Notes: generated by a model from the sequence alone, not told the origin. Shown: positions 15,271-22,886, counted from the first letter of the stretch. The stretch is DNA of 34,054 nucleotides from an uncultured Lachnospiraceae bacterium (GCA_947626395.1 CANQRU010000039.1:1-34054), one strand, 5' to 3'. Numbers and translations are program-made.

Positions 15271-15293
15271 GCAGGGTGTCACTGGCACCCTGC
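15271..15293 (-). terminator. Second (distal) terminator-like hairpin after htpG
   Basis: GCAGGGTG (15271-15278) and CACCCTGC (15286-15293) form an 8-bp stem with a 7-base loop. On the minus strand it is followed by the T-rich TTGTATTATTCTTG. It stands about 80 bases past the htpG stop, behind a first hairpin. Confidence 0.55.
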
Positions 15294-15307
15294 CCGAATG
15301 GAAAGAT

Positions 15308-15343
15308 AAATGGCCCGCGCCTTCTATCCGGCGCGGGCCATTT
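15308..15343 (-). terminator. Main intrinsic terminator of htpG
   Basis: AAATGGCCCGCGCC (15308-15321) and its exact complement (15330-15343) form a perfect 14-bp stem with an 8-base loop, followed on the minus strand by ATCTTTCC. It could also end the converging LysR transcript. Nothing else is visible in 15166-15375. Confidence 0.7.
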
Positions 15344-15375
15344 CAAACACAACTTTCTTCGATTTTCCGGAAAGA

Positions 15376-17379
15376 TCAGCCTACCAGCTGCATCATGATC
15401 TCATTGCTTCTCGCCAGGAATTCCGTCATCCGCTCCGGGCTTAAACTGCCATGGCTTAAGGAGGCCATATCGTAAAGCTGCTTACAGATCTTCTCGGTCA
15501 GCTCGCCTTCCTCATGATCCAGCACGTACTGAACCAGCTTATGATTGGCGTTGAGGATCAGGGTCTCGCCCATGCCGCCGAACATATCGTTATCCACGCC
15601 GTACATATTGTACATCCGCATCATATCCTGCATACGGCGGTTCTCCTCGGACAGGGTGATCATGGAAGCCAGCTGCTCATCTTTCAGTTTCTCCACCTTG
15701 ATCTCCAGCTTGTCGTTACCGATGGCCTTCTTAAAGGTCCCCGCCAACTTCTCGCTGTCCGCCTTGAAGCTTTCCGCGTCCTCTTCCTTCACTTCCTCCT
15801 TGAAGGTGGAACTGACGTCCGCGTCGATGCGCAGGAACTTGACGCCCTCGTGCTTCTGCTCCATTTGTGTAATGAAGGGGCTGTCGATCGTGTGCTTTAA
15901 GATGACCGCGTCCAGACCTTCCTTCTTAAACATGTTGATGTACTGGCCCTGCTCCTTCTCGTCGGTCACATAGTAGATGATGTTCTCGTGCTTCTCCTTC
16001 GCCGCGTCCAGGCAGTCCTGCAGCGTCAGATATTTGCCGTCCAGGTTCTTGAAAATGATGTAGTCCTTCATCTTCTCCTCGAACTTCTCATCCTTTAAGC
16101 AGCCGAACTTGATGAAGGGGCTGATGTCGTCCCAGTATTTCTCGTAATTCTCCCGGTCGGTCTTGCACATGCCGGACAGCTTGTCGGCCACCTTCTTCGT
16201 GATGTAGTCGGAGATCTTCTTCACGAAGCCGTCGTTCTGCAGGGCGCTCCTGGACACGTTAAGCGGCAGGTCCGGGCAGTCGATGACGCCCTTTAAGAGC
16301 ATCAGGAATTCCGGGATCACTTCTTTAATATTGTCCGCAATGAAGACCTGGCTGTTGTACAGCTTGATCGTGCCCTCCAGGCTGTCGTACTCGGTGTTGA
16401 TCTTCGGGAAGTACAGGATGCCCTTTAAGTTGAACGGATAGTCCATGTTCAGATGGATCCAGAACAGCGGCTCCTTGTAATCCATGAACACCTTCCGGTA
16501 GAACTCCTTGTACTGCTCCTCGGTGCACTCGTTGGGATGCTTGTTCCACAGCGGGTTCACGTCGTTTAAAGCCACCGGGCGCTTTAAGATCTTATACTTC
16601 TCCTTCGCCGGGGACACCTCCACGACTTCCTTCTCGCCGTTCTCGTTCTCCTTCTCCTCGGTCTTCGCCTCCTCGACGATAGTCTCGATAATGGTGTCCT
16701 TCTCTGTCAGCTCGTCCTTCTCGATCGTCTCATACTGGGGCTCCGCCGTCGCATTATCCAGGAAAATGGGCACCGGCATGAAGCCGCAGTACTTCTCGAT
16801 GACCTCGCGGGCCCGGTACTCATTGGCAAACTCCGTGCTGTCGTCGTTCAGATACAGGGTCACCGTCGTGCCGTGGCTCTCCCGGCTGCCCTCGCCCATC
16901 TCAAACTCGGTGCCGCCGTCCGACTCCCAGTGGACCGGCGCCGCGTCCTTCTGATAGGACAGGGAATCGATGGTCACCTTGTCCGCGACCATGAACGCGG
17001 AATAAAAGCCCAGTCCGAAATGGCCGATGATCTGATCCTCATTGGCCTTGTCCTTATATTTCTCCAGGAAATCCTGGGCGCCGGAGAAAGCGATCTGATT
17101 GATGTACTCGTCCACCTCATCGGCGGTCATACCGAGACCGTTGTCAGAGACCGCGATGGTCTTCTCCGTGGGATTCACCGTGACCTGGATCTTATACTCC
17201 ATGTCCTCCGGCTTCTCGTACTCGCCCATCAGCTCCAGTTTCTTAAGCTTCGTGATCGCGTCGCAGCCGTTACTGATCAGCTCACGGTAGAAGATATCGT
17301 GATCCGAGTACAGCCATTTCTTGATCACCGGGAAAATGTTCTCGCTGCTTATGGATAAGCTTCCTTTTTTCGTTGCCAT
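15376..17379 (-). CDS. htpG: Molecular chaperone HtpG (bacterial Hsp90)
   Basis: ATP-dependent cytoplasmic chaperone. The 667-residue protein has the GHKL ATPase domain at the N-terminus: RELISNGCDAITKLKKLE (catalytic Glu and Mg-binding Asn), AVSDNGLGMTADEV and GHFGLGFYSAFMVADK. A middle domain follows, with NVSRSALQNDGFVKKI carrying the ATP-contacting Arg, then a C-terminal dimerisation domain. A charged Glu/Lys-rich linker near residues 215-250 resembles the eukaryotic Hsp90 linker in composition and is longer than in E. coli HtpG. The ATG at 17377-17379 has AAGGAG at 9 bases. It is a single-gene transcript with its own promoter, a CIRCE operator and two terminators. Its leader of about 220 bases is rich in hairpins. 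Confidence 0.97.
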   Translation of the reverse strand: MATKKGSLSISSENIFPVIKKWLYSDHDIFYRELISNGCDAITKLKKLELMGEYEKPEDMEYKIQVTVNPTEKTIAVSDNGLGMTADEVDEYINQIAFSGAQDFLEKYKDKANEDQIIGHFGLGFYSAFMVADKVTIDSLSYQKDAAPVHWESDGGTEFEMGEGSRESHGTTVTLYLNDDSTEFANEYRAREVIEKYCGFMPVPIFLDNATAEPQYETIEKDELTEKDTIIETIVEEAKTEEKENENGEKEVVEVSPAKEKYKILKRPVALNDVNPLWNKHPNECTEEQYKEFYRKVFMDYKEPLFWIHLNMDYPFNLKGILYFPKINTEYDSLEGTIKLYNSQVFIADNIKEVIPEFLMLLKGVIDCPDLPLNVSRSALQNDGFVKKISDYITKKVADKLSGMCKTDRENYEKYWDDISPFIKFGCLKDEKFEEKMKDYIIFKNLDGKYLTLQDCLDAAKEKHENIIYYVTDEKEQGQYINMFKKEGLDAVILKHTIDSPFITQMEQKHEGVKFLRIDADVSSTFKEEVKEEDAESFKADSEKLAGTFKKAIGNDKLEIKVEKLKDEQLASMITLSEENRRMQDMMRMYNMYGVDNDMFGGMGETLILNANHKLVQYVLDHEEGELTEKICKQLYDMASLSHGSLSPERMTEFLARSNEIMMQLVG

Positions 17380-17480
17380 GTTGCATCGCTCCTTCTTTTC
17401 TTTTTATTTCTTTCTTCGCCGCAGGCGGTAATCCGTTCTCTTCGGGACTATTCCTCTTTGCGGCGCGGATATCTTTTGCC

Positions 17481-17589
17481 GCGGCTCACCGGCAGACCGG
17501 TCAGCCGCAGTATTCCCATACAAACAGAGCGCCAGCGACGTCTGTTCGTATTTCCATGCGAGCAGGACGCTAGTGCGCCCTGTTCGCAT
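17481..17589 (-). repeat. Three consecutive hairpins in the htpG 5' leader, two of them related
   Basis: Hairpins lie at 17556-17589, 17518-17551 and 17481-17508. The first two are both 34 bases long, separated by 4 bases, and 22 of 34 positions agree. Two paired positions change together (A-T against G-C at pairs 3/32 and 11/24), which supports conservation of structure. The third has a GC-rich stem of 11 pairs with a C-C mismatch. None has a T-run. Confidence 0.65.
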
Positions 17590-17607
17590 TTTCCCTCTTC
17601 GCAGACA

Positions 17608-17636
17608 AGTGTAATACCATTTTCCAGATTTGTCAA
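17608..17636 (-). promoter_or_regulatory. Promoter of htpG
   Basis: TTGACA (17631-17636), 17 bases, TACACT (17608-17613) on the minus strand. It lies immediately downstream of the CIRCE element and would give a leader of about 220 bases. Confidence 0.65.
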
Positions 17637-17643
17637 TAGATTT

Positions 17644-17670
17644 TTAGCACTCATTTTAAGTGAGTGCTAG
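17644..17670. promoter_or_regulatory. CIRCE element (HrcA operator)
   Basis: TTAGCACTC-N9-GAGTGCTAG matches the HrcA operator consensus TTAGCACTC-N9-GAGTGCTAA in 17 of 18 arm positions. It ends seven bases before the htpG -35 box, so HrcA repression of htpG is the simplest reading. It is also about 75 bases upstream of the divergent membrane-protein promoter. Confidence 0.9.
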
Positions 17671-17744
17671 CAATCAGGGCTGAATCCGTCCTTCCGGATA
17701 TCCGATTCAACCAGGCGCGCATCCGGTCGATTCGTGCGGTCCTA

Positions 17745-17773
17745 TTTACAAACAGGGACTTCCATACTATAAT
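17745..17773 (+). promoter_or_regulatory. Promoter of the DUF4190-DUF975 membrane protein operon
   Basis: TTTACA (17745-17750), 17 bases, TATAAT (17768-17773). Transcription would begin near 17780, about 50 bases before the first ATG. Confidence 0.7.
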
Positions 17774-17831
17774 AAATGCGTACGGAATCCTGGATCTTAC
17801 AGGATTGTTACAAGAAAGGTGGGGAATACAT

Positions 17832-18131
17832 ATGAATGAACAAGCAGTTCAACCCAAAGACGACAATTCCATGGCGCTGGGTTCCATGGTCGTCGGCATC
17901 ATCTCCATCGTCACCTCCTGTTGCTGCTGCGGCGGCATCATTCTGGGAAGCCTGGCGGTGGTTCTGGCGTGTCTGTCCAGAGTGGAAACCTATTTTGACA
18001 AACGGGCGAAGACCGGTCTGATCTGCGGCATTATCGGTATGGTTTTAAGCGTTGCCGCAGGCGTTGTGATCCTTGTCTATCTGGCGGCGGCAGGTGCGTC
18101 CGGACTTGCCGGATCCGGCTTCTATTACTAA
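17832..18131 (+). CDS. Small DUF4190-like membrane protein
   Basis: A 99-residue protein with a short acidic N-terminus and two hydrophobic segments (about residues 14-45 and 58-87), separated by a charged loop (SRVETYFDKRAKTG). This is the pattern of DUF4190-type small membrane proteins. A run of four cysteines (TSCCCCGG) lies in the first hydrophobic segment. The frame is open further upstream, but the ATG at 17832 is the one with AGGTGGGG before it. Thirteen bases separate it from the DUF975-like gene, so they are cotranscribed. Function is unknown; some relatives are bacterial envelope or stress proteins. Confidence 0.8.
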   Translation: MNEQAVQPKDDNSMALGSMVVGIISIVTSCCCCGGIILGSLAVVLACLSRVETYFDKRAKTGLICGIIGMVLSVAAGVVILVYLAAAGASGLAGSGFYY

Positions 18132-18144
18132 GGAGGTGCGCGAT

Positions 18145-19365
18145 ATGGATATCAAACGGTCTGATCTGAAATTATACGCCCGGCGGGCTCTGAAAGGCAA
18201 CTGGGGCATCATGATCGGCGCGACGCTGATCAGCATGGGAATTTCCTATCTGTTCACAGTCGCACTGAACGCAGTTCTGTTCGCGGCTCTGGGACGCGGA
18301 ATCCAGGCCCTGTCCGGGATCTTCTCTTCCTCCGCGGCGCCGCTGCCGGCAGGAAATCTGTCCATCGGAACTATGGTCGTCATACTGATCATCCTGTATT
18401 TTGTTTACCTGGTGGTTATGCTCCTTATGAGCGTCGGCTATCAGAGGCTCTATCTGGACGCGGCAGCCGGCCAGAAGGCAAAGGTTACCACCCTGTTCTG
18501 GGCCTTCACTCACAGCCCGTGGAAATTCGTTCTGATCTCCGTGCTGATCGCGCTTCTGGAAGGGATCACCACGGTGCCGATCTGCATCATGTCCTTAGCA
18601 GCCGCACTGACAGGCGGAAGCGGTTTCGCCGCTATTTTCCTGCTCATATATGAGATCATTTTCCTGATCGTCTACGCTTATGTACTGCTGACCTTCAGCC
18701 AGTTCTATCTGATCCTGGTGGAGGCTCCGGAGAAAGGCATCTTTGAAGCATTGGCGGAAAGTCAGCGTATGATGAAGGGCAACCGCGGCAAATATTTCAT
18801 GCTGTGCCTGAGCTTCTTCGGGCTCTCGCTTCTGGCGGCTTTCAGCTTCGGGCTGGCGGCGCTGTGGCTTTCACCGTACGTCGGATGTACGATGGCAATG
18901 TTCTATCTCGGACTTAAGGGTACGATTCCGGAGGAACTGAAACGCAGCCCGGCCGAGACCGCGCCAGCAAACGCGTATACCGGTTCGACATACTATCAAC
19001 AGACGACGCCCCAGGAAATGTACTACCGGCAGCCGGCTCAGACGACGCCTCAGGAGTCTTACTATCAGCAGCCAACACAGACGCCGCCTCAGGAGTCTTA
19101 CTACCAGCAGCCAGCCCAGACGGCGCCTCAGGGGACGTACTATCAGCAGCCAGTCCAATCGGCGCCTCAGGAGTCTTACTACCAGCAGCCAGCCCAATCG
19201 GCGCCTCAGGAGTCTTACTATCAGCAGCCGGCCCAGACGGTGCCTCAGGAGTCTTACTATCAGCAGCCGGCCCAGACGGCGCCTCAGGAAAGTGCAGCAC
19301 CGGCCCAGCCCCAGGCGGACGCGGATCCTGACAGAAATACACCTTCGGACTTCCCGCAGGCGTAA
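18145..19365 (+). CDS. DUF975-like integral membrane protein with C-terminal Tyr/Gln/Pro repeat tail
   Basis: A 406-residue protein. The N-terminal RSDLKLYARRALKGNWG is the typical DUF975 opening, followed by about six hydrophobic segments to residue about 260. From residue 283 to 383 comes an incomplete unit plus seven 13-residue repeats close to YYQQPAQTAPQES, then a short acidic tail. The repeat tail is hydrophilic, lacks charge and probably lies in the cytoplasm. AAGGAGG precedes the ATG at 18145. DUF975 function is unknown. The tail is low-complexity and may vary in copy number between strains. Confidence 0.85.
   Translation: MDIKRSDLKLYARRALKGNWGIMIGATLISMGISYLFTVALNAVLFAALGRGIQALSGIFSSSAAPLPAGNLSIGTMVVILIILYFVYLVVMLLMSVGYQRLYLDAAAGQKAKVTTLFWAFTHSPWKFVLISVLIALLEGITTVPICIMSLAAALTGGSGFAAIFLLIYEIIFLIVYAYVLLTFSQFYLILVEAPEKGIFEALAESQRMMKGNRGKYFMLCLSFFGLSLLAAFSFGLAALWLSPYVGCTMAMFYLGLKGTIPEELKRSPAETAPANAYTGSTYYQQTTPQEMYYRQPAQTTPQESYYQQPTQTPPQESYYQQPAQTAPQGTYYQQPVQSAPQESYYQQPAQSAPQESYYQQPAQTVPQESYYQQPAQTAPQESAAPAQPQADADPDRNTPSDFPQA
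18991..19293 (+). repeat. 39-bp coding tandem repeats (13-residue units)
   Basis: One 30-base partial unit (18991-19020) and seven 39-base units starting at 19021, 19060, 19099, 19138, 19177, 19216 and 19255. The units are highly similar in DNA as well as protein, which points to recent duplication. Confidence 0.9.
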
Positions 19366-19383
19366 TATAACCGCATATATTCG

Positions 19384-19414
19384 TCATAGGACATAAAAAG
19401 AAACGCATAGGATA
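19384..19414 (+). promoter_or_regulatory. Candidate SigE-type sporulation promoter of the YlmC-like gene
   Basis: TCATAGG (19384-19390), 15-base spacer, CATAGGATA (19406-19414). The -10 fits CATANNNTA, and the -35 matches the SigE consensus KMATATT in five of seven positions. The start would fall near 19421, in the loop of the overlapping hairpin. Confidence 0.45.
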
Positions 19415-19449
19415 CACCAAGTTCTCCAAAAGGTGGTCCTGTGCGTTTT
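19401..19449 (+). terminator. Terminator-like hairpin spanning the YlmC-like ribosome binding site
   Basis: The arm 19401-19418 pairs with 19432-19448 over 16 pairs (one G-U, one small internal loop) around a 13-base loop, followed by TTTTG. It would end the upstream DUF975 transcript. Its 3' arm contains the GGTGG ribosome binding site and reaches the TTG start codon. Confidence 0.65.
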
Positions 19450-19705
19450 GCGTATCTCCGAATTAAAACAGAAGGAAGTCATCAACGCTGAAGACTGCAA
19501 ACGTCTCGGCTTTGTCGGCGACGTGGATTTCGACATGTGCGACGGCTGCATGAAGGCTCTGATCGTCCCCGGCCCCGGCAGCTTCTGCGGCTTCCTGGGC
19601 CGGGAAAAAGAATATATCATCCCTTACCGCGACATCTGCCAGGTAGGGGATGATATTATCTTAGTCAATGTGAAAAAGAAAGATGTGGAGGCGCCGGTTC
19701 GCTGA
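19448..19705 (+). CDS. YlmC/YmxH-family sporulation protein (PRC-barrel fold)
   Basis: An 85-residue PRC-barrel-like protein. RISELKQKEVINAEDCKRLG at the start and DVDFDMCDGCMKALIVPGPG in the middle are the family blocks; the C-terminus (EYIIPYRDICQVGDDIILV) completes the barrel. Relatives are annotated as sporulation proteins in Clostridia and Bacilli, with no defined biochemical role. The TTG at 19448 gives the family-typical start M-R-I-S-E-L-K, with AAAGGTGG about 12 bases upstream. The GTG at 19433 in the same frame overlaps that site and is less likely. The translation start is buried in a hairpin, with a sporulation-type promoter motif in its 5' arm. Confidence 0.88.
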   Translation: MRISELKQKEVINAEDCKRLGFVGDVDFDMCDGCMKALIVPGPGSFCGFLGREKEYIIPYRDICQVGDDIILVNVKKKDVEAPVR

Positions 19706-19714
19706 ACCGGCGCC
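19690..19714. terminator. Strong GC hairpin at the 3' end of the YlmC-like gene
   Basis: GGCGCCGGTTC (19690-19700) and its exact complement (19704-19714) enclose a 3-base loop that includes the first base of the TGA stop. There is no clear T-run on either side, so it is a terminator or 3'-end stabiliser of uncertain type. The following 19719-19860 shows nothing recognisable. Confidence 0.45.
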
Positions 19715-19860
19715 GGTTATGCTGTTTCCAACCGATGGCTTTCGCTCACTCTGTGCCGCTCTCAGGTCGGTAACCTTCTGTTTCCGATGTATCACTTTCG
19801 GACTTGGAACTTCCGCTTCCGCCTGTGCCTCTTCCGCTCCGTCCGCAGTCATATATCCGC

Positions 19861-22728
19861 TTACTCTGCCTTCTCCCTCGCCGCCATCATGGCCTTGATC
19901 TTCTCTTCCCAGGATTCCACCAGCTCCACGCGGCAGCCGCGCAGCTCCATGCCGCTCTGCCCGAAGAAGAACGTCACGAAGGACGTGTTCTGGAACACCG
20001 GGTTCAGCGTGATCTCCTGCTTCTGCCACTCCTTATCCTCACCGGTTAAGGAGACCATTTTCACGATCTGCTTATCCTGGGAAATGGTCACCGGCACCTG
20101 AGCCAGGCTCCCCTGATTCGGTACGCGGCACTCGAACTCCATCCGATACTGCCCGCGTTCCTTCGCCGCCAGTTCGAACATGACGCGGCTGCCTTTGTCC
20201 GTCGAGATCTCTTCCACCGGAAGCGACGCGCCAGTAGGCGGCAGCGCCACACGGATCAGCGCGGAGACGGCTCCCTCTTCCTGGGCCGCCGCGGCCGCCA
20301 GATCACGGTCAAGTTCGGTCTCGATGCCCTGCATGCGGGCAAATGCGGGCGTCCGCATCAGATAGCGGCAGATATTGGCCGCCGCCCGCAGGTATTCGCC
20401 GCGGGTAACCTTGCCGGCCGCGAGCGCTTTCGCAGAATTGTCCTTCTGGGAATTCTCTTCCGCGTTGTTCACCACCATGAACAGGTCGTTCTGACCACGG
20501 ACCATGGCCGCGACATTGTGGACGTCGCCCGGTTCGCCCTCGTCATTGCCGGTAGACCACCAGTCGGTCATGACGATGCCGTCGTAGCCCCATTCCTTCC
20601 GCAGGATCGTGGTCAGCATGTCGTAATTGCTGGAGGACCAGAACCCATTGATCGGATTGTAGGAGGTCATAATGGAATAGCCGCCGCCCTCGCGCACCGC
20701 GATCTCGAAGCACTTCAGATACAGTTCGCGAAGCGCCCGCTCGGAGACCACCGCCTCTACACGGTGACGGTTGTATTCCTGACTGTTGCAGGCGAAATGC
20801 TTCATGGTTCCGGTGACGCCGTAGCGCCCCATGCCCCGCAGCTGGGCCGCCGCCATCTTGCCGGTAACCAGCGGATCCTCGGAAAAATACTCGAAATTAC
20901 GGCCATTCAAAGGATTGCGATGCAGGTTGATGCCCGGTCCCAGAAGCGTGTCGATCTTATTCTTGCGAAGCTCCAGGCCCTCCCACTCGTACAGCTCCTC
21001 GGAAAGGGCTTCATTGAAAGAAGACGCCAGGCACGCACCGTTGGGCATGGCGAACGCGATGCTGCCGCAGTCCATACGGATGCCGCTGGGGCCGTCGGCG
21101 CAGCAGGCCACGGGGATCCCGAACTCCTGCAGACGCTTCGTCACGCCGCCGAAGGCTCCGGCCGTTCCCGGCGTTACCTTCGGGGAGCACATGCCCTCGC
21201 CGCGGACCATGCAGAACAGATCTTCATTCTCCAGCTGGGCCAGGAACGTCTCCATGCTTACGCGACCCGCCTTTACATCCGCCAGTTTCCAGCCTTTGTC
21301 GCCTGTGCAGGCGGGACTTTCCGGCAGACGTTCTTCTCTGCGCGCCGACGGCTCGGCTGTGCGCAATGGAGCTTTCTCCCAGGTTACTATGTATTGCGGG
21401 GCCGGTGCGTCAGCCGCCTCTCCGGATACCGCTCCGCCGATCCGCATCACCGGCTTCATCCGCTCAAATTCCGTCACCGGCGCCATGGCCTCCTCGACCG
21501 TCTCGAGAGCCACCGTTCTGTCGATCGCAATGCTCCCGGCCAGCCCGGCGCTGCGGACGTCCGTACCCACATAGAAACCATACTCTCCGGCCTCCAGCAC
21601 ATAACCGGACTTATACCCGGTCACTCCGCTGTCATCGTAGGAAGCCGCCGTGCGCCACGGGAATTCCACCGTCACCATCTGGGATTCTCCCGGAGCCAGA
21701 AGAGCGGTCTTGGCAAAGCCGCACAGGGCGCGGGCAGGCTTTCCCAAAGCTCCCTGAGGCGCCTGCACATACACCTGGACGACTTCCTTGCCGGCATACT
21801 TCCCGGTATTCGTCACCCGGACGCCTGCGCGGACACGGCCGAATACATTGCCCGGCATGATCTCTTCGATCTTCGGGTTCTCAAGAACGAAGCTTGTGTA
21901 GGACAGGCCGAAGCCGAAGGGATACAGCACTTTGTCCTTCGCAAATGTCTCAAAATACCGGTAACCCACATAGATATCCTCGGCGTACACATTTCTCGTG
22001 CTGTCGCCGTGATTCTTCGTGGAAGGATAATCCTCAATATCCCAGGCGATCGTGTCGGCCAGCTTGCCGGACGGAGTCACCGTGCCGTCAAGCACATCCA
22101 AGACGCCGTTTCCGCCTTCCTGACCACCCTGCCATACATAGAGGACCGCAGAGGGCTGATACGCCTTCACCCATTTCATGTCGATGATATTGCCTACGTT
22201 CAGAAGCACCACCGTACGCTCAAACACGCCGCAGACAGTCTTAAGCATCTGCTCCTCGGCTTCCGTCAGCAGGTAGCTTCCGGCCTCCGCCTTATTGTCC
22301 TGATCCTCGCCGGCTGTCCGGCCGATGATCACGACGGCCGTATCCGATTCCTTCCGGGCCGCCTCCACAAATTCCTCCGTAAGCGGCATCTCCTTCTGGT
22401 ACCACGGCTCTCCGGCCCAGCCTACGCCCTTGTCGTAGGGATGATCTTTCAACCACTCCTCATAAGCCGCCATCACGGTCTGATTCAGCACGAAACTGCT
22501 GCCCATGAGCGCTTCCCGGATTCCGGTCACATAGCTGGCGTTCACAAGACCGCCGGAACCGGTGCCGCTCTTATAGTAGTTAAACTGGCTTCTTCCGAAC
22601 AGGGCGATCTTCTCGCCCGCCGTAAACGGCAGCACGCCGCCCTCGTTGCGCAGCAGAACGGCGCCCTCTGCCGCCGCTTCCCGCGCTTTCTTCGCATACT
22701 GCTTCAAATCGAAAATTCTCTCTGCCAT
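19861..22728 (-). CDS. Beta-glucosidase-like glycoside hydrolase family GH3, inverted domain order
   Basis: Retaining exo-beta-glycosidase, predicted cytoplasmic (no signal peptide). In the 955-residue protein the GH3 C-terminal alpha/beta domain comes first (EGAVLLRNEGGVLPFTAGEK near residue 20). A fibronectin-III-like domain follows (VTNTGKYAGKEVVQVYVQAP near 310). The catalytic TIM-barrel domain comes last, with DGPSGIRM, FEYFSEDPLVTG, KHFACNSQEYNRH and the nucleophile Asp722 in IVMTDWWS. This swapped order is known from rumen bacteria such as Butyrivibrio fibrisolvens and Ruminococcus albus. A C-terminal beta-rich extension of about 140 residues follows, perhaps a carbohydrate-binding module. 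AGGAGAGG precedes the ATG at 22726-22728. It is monocistronic. Specificity (glucoside, xyloside or other) is not determinable. Confidence 0.95.
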   Translation of the reverse strand: MAERIFDLKQYAKKAREAAAEGAVLLRNEGGVLPFTAGEKIALFGRSQFNYYKSGTGSGGLVNASYVTGIREALMGSSFVLNQTVMAAYEEWLKDHPYDKGVGWAGEPWYQKEMPLTEEFVEAARKESDTAVVIIGRTAGEDQDNKAEAGSYLLTEAEEQMLKTVCGVFERTVVLLNVGNIIDMKWVKAYQPSAVLYVWQGGQEGGNGVLDVLDGTVTPSGKLADTIAWDIEDYPSTKNHGDSTRNVYAEDIYVGYRYFETFAKDKVLYPFGFGLSYTSFVLENPKIEEIMPGNVFGRVRAGVRVTNTGKYAGKEVVQVYVQAPQGALGKPARALCGFAKTALLAPGESQMVTVEFPWRTAASYDDSGVTGYKSGYVLEAGEYGFYVGTDVRSAGLAGSIAIDRTVALETVEEAMAPVTEFERMKPVMRIGGAVSGEAADAPAPQYIVTWEKAPLRTAEPSARREERLPESPACTGDKGWKLADVKAGRVSMETFLAQLENEDLFCMVRGEGMCSPKVTPGTAGAFGGVTKRLQEFGIPVACCADGPSGIRMDCGSIAFAMPNGACLASSFNEALSEELYEWEGLELRKNKIDTLLGPGINLHRNPLNGRNFEYFSEDPLVTGKMAAAQLRGMGRYGVTGTMKHFACNSQEYNRHRVEAVVSERALRELYLKCFEIAVREGGGYSIMTSYNPINGFWSSSNYDMLTTILRKEWGYDGIVMTDWWSTGNDEGEPGDVHNVAAMVRGQNDLFMVVNNAEENSQKDNSAKALAAGKVTRGEYLRAAANICRYLMRTPAFARMQGIETELDRDLAAAAAQEEGAVSALIRVALPPTGASLPVEEISTDKGSRVMFELAAKERGQYRMEFECRVPNQGSLAQVPVTISQDKQIVKMVSLTGEDKEWQKQEITLNPVFQNTSFVTFFFGQSGMELRGCRVELVESWEEKIKAMMAAREKAE

Positions 22729-22784
22729 GGTAGCCTCTCCTGTCTGTATGTTTGTTCAAAGATTAATGAACTTCCATCAACTGG

Positions 22785-22813
22785 ATTATACAATGACGAA
22801 GGCATTTTTTCAA
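22785..22813 (-). promoter_or_regulatory. Promoter of the GH3 gene
   Basis: TTGAAA (22808-22813), 17 bases, TATAAT (22785-22790) on the minus strand. Upstream, three CGCAA/TGCAA repeats (22833-22865) could bind an activator. Confidence 0.7.
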
Positions 22814-22886
22814 GCAAAGGATTGCCATATTACGCAACTTTCCATTGCAATACTTATTGTCGCAATTCTGACATATGCACATAAGA

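Noticed and set aside
17404-17654. Small open frames (60-70 codons) in the htpG leader
   Set aside because: They run across hairpins on both strands, lack ribosome sites and have skewed Arg/Cys-rich composition.
18991-19293. CRISPR-like regular repeats
   Set aside because: Period 39 with no spacers, in frame and coding for YYQQPAQTAPQES units at the end of a membrane protein.
19433-19447. GTG start for the YlmC-like gene at 19433
   Set aside because: The GTG is part of the AAAGGTGG ribosome site and would add five residues absent from the family start M-R-I-S-E-L-K.
20518-22884. A 788-codon open frame on the plus strand opposite the GH3 gene
   Set aside because: It is a codon-bias shadow: the composition is rich in His/Arg/Gly without family motifs, it has no ribosome binding site, and the opposite strand has a full GH3 enzyme.
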